From Paucibacter sp. PLA-PC-4 (GTDB taxonomy: Bacteria; Pseudomonadota; Gammaproteobacteria; Burkholderiales; Burkholderiaceae_C), in the NCBI RefSeq assembly GCF_026241155.1, contig NZ_JAPFGP010000008.1, forward strand, positions 62,001-126,000: DNA of 64,000 bases, written 5' to 3'. The notes below the pieces were generated by a model. The model did no database searches. It worked only from the letters and a program-made list of their open reading frames with translations, and was not told the origin of the DNA. Made by a program: the position numbers and the translations under genes. This document shows, one piece after another, positions 7,431 to 14,230 of this stretch. The first letter of the stretch is position 1. Each line of letters starts with the position of its first letter.

Positions 7431-9509
7431 ATGCAAGCCCTGACCATTCCCTGTTTCCTGATGCGAGCTGGCACCTCGCGCGGCCCTTTCTTCCTTCGCG
7501 AATGGCTGCCCGAGAACGAGGACCTGCGCGACCAGGCCCTGATCGGCGCGATCGGCGCGTCCGACCTGCTTCAGGTCGACGGCGTCGGCGGCGGCAGCTC
7601 GCTGACCAGCAAGGTGGCCATCGTCTCGCGATCCCGCGAGCCGGGCTGCGCGCTCGACTACCTGTTCGCTCAGGTCGGCGTCGGCCAGCGCTCGGTCGAC
7701 ACCCGGCCCAACTGCGGAAACATGCTGGCGGGCGTCGTGCCCTTCGCGCTGGAGCAAGGCCTGATCGAGGCCGACGAGGGCGAGACCACGGTGCGGGTCT
7801 TCAATGTCAACACCCGCTCACGCATCGATGTCACGGTGCAGACGCCGCAGCGGCGCATCCGCTACGAGGGTCTGACCAGCATTGACGGCGTGGCCGGAAC
7901 GGCTGCACCGATCAAGCTGGAGTTCCTGGACGCCTGGGGTGCCGTGACCGGCGCGGTGTTCCCGAGCGGCCGCCGCATCGACCGCATCGACGGCATCGAG
8001 ATGACCTGCATTGACGCGGCGATGCCGCTGATGCTGGTACGTGCCGCCGACCTGGGCCTGAGCGGCCGTGAGTCGCCCGCCGAGCTGGACGCTGACCTGC
8101 CGCTGTTGGAGCGCCTGGAGGCGCTGCGCCGCGCCGCCGGTGAACTGATGGGGCTGGGCGATGTATCGACCAGCGTGATCCCGAAGCCGGTAATCGTCAG
8201 CCCCGGCGATGACGAGCACAGCATCCGCTCGCGCTACTTCACGCCGCGCCGCTGCCATGCCTCGCATGCGGTGACTGGCGCCATTGGTGTGGCCGCCGCC
8301 TTCGCGCTGCCCGGCACGGTGGCCAGCGGTGCACTGCAGCGCAGCGGCAGCCGCGGCATTGCGGTGCTGCATCCCCAGGGCCGCATCGAGGTCGAGGTCG
8401 AGCTGGCCGGCAGCGGCGAGCTCGCCCAGATCCAGCGTGCGGCCCTGCTGCGCACGGCCCGCAAGATTCTGCAGGGCCAGCTGCACATCCCGGACTATGT
8501 TTTTTCAAGACCTACACAAGGAGACGATCCGATGTTCAAGCAAGCAATCGCCCCGGCGCTCAAGGCCGTGACCCTGGCCGCCACGCTGGCGACGGCCGCG
8601 CCCGCCGCGCAGGCCTATCCGGACAAGACCATCACCATCGTCGTGCCGACTGCGGCCGGCGGCGGCAACGATGCGATGGCACGCAGCATCGCGCAGAAGC
8701 TCGGCACGCTGCTGGGCCAGACCATCATCATCGACAACCGCGCCGGCGCCACCGGTTCTATCGCCAGCGAGTATGTGGCCCGTGCGACGCCGGACGGCTA
8801 CACCCTGTTCTTCGGCTATATCGCCACCCATGGCATGAACCCGGTGCTGCAGAAGCTGCGCTACGACCCGGTGGCCGACTTCGAACCGATAGGCCTGGTC
8901 GGCTACTCGCCGACCCTGCTGGTGGCCAATCCCAAGCTGCCGATCAAGGACGTCAAGGAGATGCTGGCTCAGCTGAAGGCCAAGCCCGAGGCCTACTTCT
9001 ACGCTTCGGCCGGCAACGGCACGGCGCCGCATTTCGCCGCCGAGCTCTTCAAGCTCAATGCCGGCGTCTCGATGGCCGGCGTGCCCTACAAGGGCTCGGC
9101 CCCGGCGGTCACCGACACGGTGGCCGGCCAGACCCAGTTCATGTTCCCCAGCGTCTTCACCGCCTACCCCCATGTCAAGTCCGGCAAGCTGCGCGCGCTG
9201 GCCGTCGCCGGTCCGAAGCGCCTGGCCGCCCTGCCCGATGTGCCGACGCTGAAGGAGTCCGGCATCGACGGGGTCGAGGTGCAGCAGTGGTACGGTTTCT
9301 TCGCGCCGGCCAAGACACCCAGGCCCATCATCGAGCAGCTCAACAAGGCGCTCAACCAGGTGCTGGCCGACAAAGACACGATCAAGCGCATCGAGGACCA
9401 CGGCGCCGATGTCGAAACCAGCACGCCCGAGCAATTCGGCGCCCTGGTCAAGAGCGAGCTGGCCAAGTGGAAGCGCGTCGTCGTGCAGGCCAAGCTGAGC
9501 GCCGATTGA
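7431..9509 (+). CDS. PrpF/GalD-type isomerase (4-oxalomesaconate tautomerase-like), open in frame into the Bug receptor
   Basis: From the ATG at 7431 about 367 codons encode a PrpF-family protein. It opens with IPCFLMRAGTSRGPFF, followed by GGSSLTSKVAIVS, DYLFAQV and the NCGNMLAG motif that holds the catalytic Cys. This is closest to GalD, which tautomerises 4-oxalomesaconate in the gallate/protocatechuate 4,5-cleavage route. The family (PrpF, DAPF fold) also covers other tautomerases, so the substrate is inferred. There is no stop codon at the expected end (near YVFSRP): the frame runs straight into the Bug gene at 8532 and ends at 9509. Either a fusion is made, or the Bug protein is mainly made from its own ribosome site. 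In-frame starts upstream (7359, 7389, 7404) are less likely. Confidence 0.8.
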   Translation: MQALTIPCFLMRAGTSRGPFFLREWLPENEDLRDQALIGAIGASDLLQVDGVGGGSSLTSKVAIVSRSREPGCALDYLFAQVGVGQRSVDTRPNCGNMLAGVVPFALEQGLIEADEGETTVRVFNVNTRSRIDVTVQTPQRRIRYEGLTSIDGVAGTAAPIKLEFLDAWGAVTGAVFPSGRRIDRIDGIEMTCIDAAMPLMLVRAADLGLSGRESPAELDADLPLLERLEALRRAAGELMGLGDVSTSVIPKPVIVSPGDDEHSIRSRYFTPRRCHASHAVTGAIGVAAAFALPGTVASGALQRSGSRGIAVLHPQGRIEVEVELAGSGELAQIQRAALLRTARKILQGQLHIPDYVFSRPTQGDDPMFKQAIAPALKAVTLAATLATAAPAAQAYPDKTITIVVPTAAGGGNDAMARSIAQKLGTLLGQTIIIDNRAGATGSIASEYVARATPDGYTLFFGYIATHGMNPVLQKLRYDPVADFEPIGLVGYSPTLLVANPKLPIKDVKEMLAQLKAKPEAYFYASAGNGTAPHFAAELFKLNAGVSMAGVPYKGSAPAVTDTVAGQTQFMFPSVFTAYPHVKSGKLRALAVAGPKRLAALPDVPTLKESGIDGVEVQQWYGFFAPAKTPRPIIEQLNKALNQVLADKDTIKRIEDHGADVETSTPEQFGALVKSELAKWKRVVVQAKLSAD
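8532..9509 (+). CDS. Bug/TctC-family periplasmic solute receptor
   Basis: A 325-residue extracytoplasmic receptor of the tripartite tricarboxylate transporter family. It has its own signal peptide (MFKQAIAPALKAVTLAA... cleaved near Ala-Gln-Ala) and starts the mature part with the Bug hallmark YPDKTITIVVP. This is followed by AGGGNDAMAR, IIDNRAGATGSIAS and the carboxylate-binding GNGTAPHFAAELF region. AAGGAG lies seven or so bases before its ATG, a strong ribosome site indicating independent translation even though the preceding gene is open into it. Burkholderiales carry many such receptors, often without the TctAB membrane partners, and none is seen here. A porin follows 43 bp later. Confidence 0.9.
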   Translation: MFKQAIAPALKAVTLAATLATAAPAAQAYPDKTITIVVPTAAGGGNDAMARSIAQKLGTLLGQTIIIDNRAGATGSIASEYVARATPDGYTLFFGYIATHGMNPVLQKLRYDPVADFEPIGLVGYSPTLLVANPKLPIKDVKEMLAQLKAKPEAYFYASAGNGTAPHFAAELFKLNAGVSMAGVPYKGSAPAVTDTVAGQTQFMFPSVFTAYPHVKSGKLRALAVAGPKRLAALPDVPTLKESGIDGVEVQQWYGFFAPAKTPRPIIEQLNKALNQVLADKDTIKRIEDHGADVETSTPEQFGALVKSELAKWKRVVVQAKLSAD

Positions 9510-9552
9510 GCCGCCGCGATCAAGCCCCGATAACAACAGGAGACAAACCGGT

Positions 9553-10635
9553 ATGCAACACAATTTCAAGGCGACTATGGTGGCACTGCTCGGCGCTAGC
9601 GCCGCGCTGGCGGCAGGCGCGCAGAACGTGACCTTGGGTGGCATCGCCGATGCGGCCGTGCGCCATGTCAGCAACCAAGGCCGTGGTGGCGTCAGCTCCC
9701 TGGTCAGCGGCGGCAATTCGACCAGCCGCATCATCATCCGCGGCAGCGAAGACCTGGGCGGCGGCCTCGCGGCCGGCTTCCATCTGGAGCACGGCATCTT
9801 GCTGGACAGCGGCACCCAAGCCAACGCCACGATGTTCTGGGACCGCAGATCCACCGTCAGCCTGATCAGCAAGCAGTGGGGCGAGCTGCGCGCCGGCCGA
9901 GACTTCGTGCCAAGTTACAGCAACTGGAGTCGCTACGACCCCTTCAGCTATGTCGGTGTCGCGGGTTCCAATAACTTCGTCTCGGCCTCGCCGGTCGGCC
10001 CGCTGCGCTCGGCCTTTGGCTCGGGTGCCAACACCACGGTTCGGTCCAGCAACGCTCTCCAGTACCTACTGCCCGGCGGTCTGGGCGGCTGGGAGGGTGG
10101 ATTGATGGCGGCCGCCGGTGAGGGCGGCACGGCGGCTGCCGGCCAGCACAAGGTCCTCGGCGCGCGTTTGGGCTACGCAACCAAGACCTTCAACATCGCC
10201 GCCGCGCTGACCCGCAGCGAGAACAATCTGACCGGCTCGAACCAGCTCGACGATCTGGCCCTGGGCGGCAGCTATGACTTGGGCATCATCAAGTTGTCGG
10301 CCGCCTGGCGCCGTTTCGAGATCGGCGATGCGCGCCAGACCCACACCCTGCTGGGTGCCTGGCTGCCGGCGGGCACGAACGGGCAGTTCAAGCTGAGCTG
10401 GAACCAGGTGGATCTGGCCGGCCGTGTCGGCAGCACCGCAATCGGCGCCAATGGGGCCAGCCAGCTGGGCCTGGGCTATGTGCACGAGCTGTCCAAGCGC
10501 AGTGTGCTCTACGGCACGGTTTCACGCGTCGACAACAAGGGGGCGTCAACCTATGTGATCCCCGGCGGTGCCAGCGGCCTCGCCGGCAGTGGCAATTCCA
10601 GCGGCGTTGAGCTCGGGATGCGCCACAGCTTCTGA
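9553..10635 (+). CDS. Gram-negative porin (Burkholderia type)
   Basis: A 360-residue outer-membrane porin. The signal peptide ends near AAGAQ, then NVTLGGIADAAV begins the barrel. The RGSEDLGGGLAAGFHLE motif and the WGELRAGRDF loop are diagnostic of the OmpC_4/porin_4 family of Betaproteobacteria. The chain ends with Met-Arg-His-Ser-Phe, the C-terminal aromatic residue required for barrel assembly. It lies 43 bp after the Bug receptor, with AGGAGAC before the ATG. It probably forms the outer-membrane entry route for the same substrate and is controlled by the divergent LysR. Confidence 0.92.
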   Translation: MQHNFKATMVALLGASAALAAGAQNVTLGGIADAAVRHVSNQGRGGVSSLVSGGNSTSRIIIRGSEDLGGGLAAGFHLEHGILLDSGTQANATMFWDRRSTVSLISKQWGELRAGRDFVPSYSNWSRYDPFSYVGVAGSNNFVSASPVGPLRSAFGSGANTTVRSSNALQYLLPGGLGGWEGGLMAAAGEGGTAAAGQHKVLGARLGYATKTFNIAAALTRSENNLTGSNQLDDLALGGSYDLGIIKLSAAWRRFEIGDARQTHTLLGAWLPAGTNGQFKLSWNQVDLAGRVGSTAIGANGASQLGLGYVHELSKRSVLYGTVSRVDNKGASTYVIPGGASGLAGSGNSSGVELGMRHSF

Positions 10636-10647
10636 GCGCCGCCCCGC

Positions 10648-10664
10648 CCCGCTGCGCCAGCGGG
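10648..10664 (+). terminator. GC-rich hairpin after the porin, possible terminator
   Basis: A perfect 7-bp stem, CCCGCTG/CAGCGGG with a three-base loop, lies 12 bp after the porin stop. No T-tract follows (CAAGGCCTTTATC), so it is at best a weak intrinsic terminator or a 3'-end stabilising hairpin. Confidence 0.4.
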
Positions 10665-10695
10665 CAAGGCCTTTATCATTCCCCTTGAAACTCGG

Positions 10696-10737
10696 GTGAT
10701 GCGCATCAAGGCCTGTGCCTTTGCATGAGCCTAAGAT
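10696..10737 (+). promoter_or_regulatory. FNR/ANR-type site with -10 element before the GGDEF-EAL gene
   Basis: GTGATGCGCATCAA (10696-10709) matches the FNR/ANR consensus TTGAT-N4-ATCAA at nine of ten fixed bases and contains the perfect palindrome TGATGCGCATCA. A -10-like TAAGAT lies at 10732-10737. A transcript start about 7 bp later (near 10744) would place the site centre (10702.5) at -41.5, the class II activator position. The start is inferred, not measured. Confidence 0.6.
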
Positions 10738-10763
10738 TAGCCGGGTAACAGGGGGCTGGGCGA

Positions 10764-13337
10764 ATGTCTGAGGCGGAGCGTACCGGCGATCAGCCGGCCG
10801 ATCATCAGTTGCTGCTGCAGACGCTGGATCGCGTCATGAGCATTGCAGAGTTCGATGCTTCAGGCCGGCTGCTGCGCGCCAACGCCAATTGCCTGGCGAT
10901 GCTGGGTCACAGCGCGGCGCAAGCGCTGGGTCAACCCCATGCCAGCTTTTGCCCGCCCGACTATGCCGCCTCGGCCGACTACCAGCAGTTTTGGCGCGGC
11001 TTGATCGGCGGAGCCGAGTTTTCCGGAGTTTGTGAGCGCCGCCGTCGTGATGGCAGCCCCTGCTGGCTTGAGGCAAGTTACGCCCCGCTGCGTGACGAGG
11101 CGGGGCGGGTCTGTGGCGTGCTCGAGATCGCCACCGATGTCAGTGCCCGGGTACGGCGTGAGCGCGATCAGCATGAACATATGCGACGCCTGTCCCTCGT
11201 GGCGGACGCTACCGACAGCGCGGTCGTGATCACCGATGGCGACTGGGGCACCCTGCATGTGAACGCCGGCTTCAGCCGTCTGTTTGGCTGGGGTCTGGAT
11301 GAGTTGCAAGGCCGCTCGCCACTGCAGTTGCTGGCGCCGCTGGCGTCGCCGGATGAACTTGAGGACTACCGGGGCGCGCTGCGTGTTGGCCGTACGGTGC
11401 GGCGCGAGGCCATCCTGAGCGGCAGGGATGGTCGGCGCTACTGGGTCAATGCGGTCAGCAATGCGGTGTTGGACCCGGATGGCCGGCTGCTCAATACCGT
11501 CACCGTGCTGACCGACATCACCCGCGCCAAAATGCATGAGGTGCTGCAGCAGCGTGTGCTGGAAGCGATGGCCCGTGATCAGCCACTGGCCGATGTACTT
11601 GAGCTGGTGTGCCGTGAGGTCGAACGCATTGCGCCCGAGGTGACGGCGACCATTCTCGAAGTCGACGAACGGGGCTTGCTCCACCCACTGGCTGCACCGA
11701 GCCTGCCGCCCGACTATTCGCAGGCGCTGAACGGCCTGGCGATCGGACCGCAGGCCGGCTCCTGCGGCACGGCGGCCTTTCGCAAAGAGTCCGTTCTGGT
11801 CAGCGACATCGCCAGCGATCCGCTATGGGCCGACTACAAGCACATGATTCTGCCGCTGGGCTATGCCGCCTGCTGGTCTACCCCGATACGTAACAGCCAG
11901 GACCGGGTCGTCGGCACCTTTGCTTTCTATTACCGGAGACCAGGCGGCCCTGACCCCTTCCACCAGCAACTGGTCGAGGCCTGCGTTCATCTGTGCGCGC
12001 TGGCGCTGGAGCGCGAAAGCTCGCGCTTGAGAATCCGCCAGCTGGCCTTCTATGACGGGCTGACCGGCCTGCCCAACCGCAGTTTGCTGCATGCCAAGGC
12101 GGACCAGGTGATTGCGGGCGCAACACGCCATGGTGAAGAGCTCGCTGTACTCTTCATTGATCTCGACCGCTTCAAGCGGGTCAACGACTCGTTGGGTCAC
12201 CCTGCCGGCGACGAGCTGCTGCGCCTTGTGGCGCGGCGCATCGAGACCGAGGTGCGTGTCTCGGACATTGCAGCGCGTCTGTCGGGCGATGAGTTCATCG
12301 TGGTGCTGCCGCAGTGCGATGCCGATCAGGCGGCCGATACCGTCGAGCGACTGCAGGCGGCGCTTGGCCGCCCTTGTGTGGTGGCCGGCGCCACGCTGAG
12401 CCCGTCGGCCAGCGTCGGTATCGCGATGTTTCCGGCCGACGGCCGCGACATGGCGACCCTGTTGCACCGTGCCGATGTGGCCATGTACCAGGCCAAGACC
12501 GGCGGCCGCAGCCGCTTCCGCTTCTTCAGCAATGAAATGAACCAGCTCGCCCAAGAGCGGCTGGCGCTGGAGTCGGCCTTGCGCGCGGCGCTGCGAGACG
12601 GTGGCTTGTATCTGCACTACCAGCCGCAGATCGATCTGCGCGACGGACGACTTTATGGTGTCGAAGCCCTGGCACGCTGGCGTCATGCCGAGCTCGGTGA
12701 GATCTCGCCGGCGCGCTTCATCCCGCTGGCCGAGGAATGTGGCTTGATCGGCGAGCTCGGGCATTGGGCGCTGCGCGAAGCCTGCCGCCAGCTCAGTGAC
12801 TGGCGGGGGCGCGATCTGGCCGTGCCTGCGATAGCCGTCAATCTGTCGGCCACCAGTTTTCACGACCTCGCGCTGCCGCGCATGATTGCCGACACGCTGC
12901 AGCATCATCGGCTGTTGCCGCAAGACCTGACCCTGGAAATCACCGAGAGTGTGCTGATGGATACCCATCCGAGCACGCTCAAGACCATCGAGGCCGTGCA
13001 TGCGCTGGGCGTGCGTCTATCAATGGATGACTTCGGCACCGGCTATTCCAGCCTCGGCTATCTGCGCCGGCTGCCGGTCAGCGAGCTCAAGCTGGACCGC
13101 AGCTTTGTCGCCGATCTGGCGCATGACGAGGCCGCGCAGGCGCTCAGCAGCGCCATCCTGGGCATTGGCCAGAGCCTGCGCATGACGGTGGTGGCCGAGG
13201 GCGTCGAAACCCCTGGCCAGCAGCAGATACTGCAGCAACAGGGCTACCCGGTTGCCCAAGGCTATCTGTTTGCACGACCGTTGGCGCCACAGGATCTAGA
13301 GCTCTGGTTGCACAATGTGCTTGGGTCGCACAATTGA
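10764..13337 (+). CDS. PAS-PAS-GAF-GGDEF-EAL cyclic-di-GMP signalling protein
   Basis: An 857-residue cytoplasmic protein without membrane segments. Two PAS domains (about 17-130 and 145-258) precede a GAF domain (about 275-415), a GGDEF domain (about 430-590) and an EAL domain (about 605-850). This order resembles E. coli DosP. The cyclase signature is SGDEF, with an RVSD inhibitory site five residues before it. The EAL domain keeps the catalytic set: the VEAL glutamate, the Asn of AVNLSATSF, the Glu of LEITES, DDFGTGYSSL, the Lys of ELKLDRSF and the Glu of AEGVETP. Phosphodiesterase activity is therefore likely; cyclase activity is possible because SGDEF variants can be active. The FNR-type site upstream and the DosP-like layout suggest a link to oxygen. 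Confidence 0.93.
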   Translation: MSEAERTGDQPADHQLLLQTLDRVMSIAEFDASGRLLRANANCLAMLGHSAAQALGQPHASFCPPDYAASADYQQFWRGLIGGAEFSGVCERRRRDGSPCWLEASYAPLRDEAGRVCGVLEIATDVSARVRRERDQHEHMRRLSLVADATDSAVVITDGDWGTLHVNAGFSRLFGWGLDELQGRSPLQLLAPLASPDELEDYRGALRVGRTVRREAILSGRDGRRYWVNAVSNAVLDPDGRLLNTVTVLTDITRAKMHEVLQQRVLEAMARDQPLADVLELVCREVERIAPEVTATILEVDERGLLHPLAAPSLPPDYSQALNGLAIGPQAGSCGTAAFRKESVLVSDIASDPLWADYKHMILPLGYAACWSTPIRNSQDRVVGTFAFYYRRPGGPDPFHQQLVEACVHLCALALERESSRLRIRQLAFYDGLTGLPNRSLLHAKADQVIAGATRHGEELAVLFIDLDRFKRVNDSLGHPAGDELLRLVARRIETEVRVSDIAARLSGDEFIVVLPQCDADQAADTVERLQAALGRPCVVAGATLSPSASVGIAMFPADGRDMATLLHRADVAMYQAKTGGRSRFRFFSNEMNQLAQERLALESALRAALRDGGLYLHYQPQIDLRDGRLYGVEALARWRHAELGEISPARFIPLAEECGLIGELGHWALREACRQLSDWRGRDLAVPAIAVNLSATSFHDLALPRMIADTLQHHRLLPQDLTLEITESVLMDTHPSTLKTIEAVHALGVRLSMDDFGTGYSSLGYLRRLPVSELKLDRSFVADLAHDEAAQALSSAILGIGQSLRMTVVAEGVETPGQQQILQQQGYPVAQGYLFARPLAPQDLELWLHNVLGSHN

Positions 13338-13411
13338 GCGCTGATTGCGGTATTTTTGCCGCTTGCATTTGCGTGTTGAGAGGCAAGATCCACGACCGAC
13401 GGAGGCGACTG

Positions 13412-14227
13412 ATGGCCGGGGCAATCGATATCTTCAAACGCAATAACGTGGTGCAGCGCGGACAGGGCCAGCCGACGCTTGTGTTCGCCCATGGCTTCGG
13501 CTGTGACCAGCAGATGTGGCGCTTTGTCGCTCCACAATTCGAGGCCGATCATCAGGTGCTGCTGTTCGACCATATCGGCTGCGGCCGCTCGGACACGGCC
13601 GCCTATGAGCCGGGTCGCCACTCGAGTTTGCGCGGCTATGCGCAGGATGTGGTGGAGATCATGGCGGCCGCCGAGCTCAGCGATGCAGTGTTTGTCGGCC
13701 ACTCCGTCAGCGCGATGATCGGCTTGCTAGCCGCGATTGCTGCGCCTCAACACTTTTCGCGGCTGGTGATGATCGGGCCGTCGCCGCGTTATCTGAACGA
13801 GCCGCCGACCGGCTACATCGGAGGCTTCGAGCGTGAAGACATCGATGGCTTGATCGATATGATGGAGAGCAATATGGTGGGCTGGGCCAGTTTCCTTGCG
13901 CCTCAGGTGATGGGGGCTGGCAGCTCGGCCGAAATGACCCGAGAGCTGCGTGAGAGCTTTTGCGCCTCCGACCCCTATATCGCGCACCGCTTTGCGATCG
14001 CGACCTTTTTTGCCGACAACCGGGCCGATCTGACGCTGGCGCCGGTGCCGTCGCTGGTGATCCAGTGCTCGGACGACGCGATCGCGCCGCGTGCCGTCGG
14101 CGAGTATGTGCATAGCCATCTGCCGGCCAGCACGCTGGCCGTGATCGAGGCCTCGGGGCACTGCCCCCACATGACTCACCCGCAGGAAACGGCCGAGCTG
14201 ATTCGCCGCTACCTGGCGGAGCACTAG
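13412..14227 (+). CDS. RsbQ-like alpha/beta hydrolase
   Basis: A 271-residue alpha/beta hydrolase closely resembling Bacillus RsbQ along its length: FAHGFGCDQQMWRFVAPQF, LFDHIGCGRSD, the nucleophile Ser in VGHSVSAM, IGPSPRYLN, the Asp in QCSDDAIAP and the His in SGHCPHMTHP. RsbQ-type proteins are small-molecule sensors or hydrolases, related to plant D14/KAI2 receptors, that act with a partner PAS domain. The downstream gene begins with an RsbP-like PAS, so the pair should work together. The start is the ATG at 13412, with GGAGG 7 bp before it; the open frame continues further upstream but overlaps the previous gene. The next gene starts 4 bp after the stop. Confidence 0.9.
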   Translation: MAGAIDIFKRNNVVQRGQGQPTLVFAHGFGCDQQMWRFVAPQFEADHQVLLFDHIGCGRSDTAAYEPGRHSSLRGYAQDVVEIMAAAELSDAVFVGHSVSAMIGLLAAIAAPQHFSRLVMIGPSPRYLNEPPTGYIGGFEREDIDGLIDMMESNMVGWASFLAPQVMGAGSSAEMTRELRESFCASDPYIAHRFAIATFFADNRADLTLAPVPSLVIQCSDDAIAPRAVGEYVHSHLPASTLAVIEASGHCPHMTHPQETAELIRRYLAEH

Positions 14228-14230
14228 ACC

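Noticed and set aside
8500-8505. A T6 homopolymer error as the full explanation for the PrpF-Bug fusion
   Set aside because: Removing one T gives a frame that ends only near 8571, inside the Bug gene, and adding one T gives no early stop. A base substitution that removed a stop is simpler.
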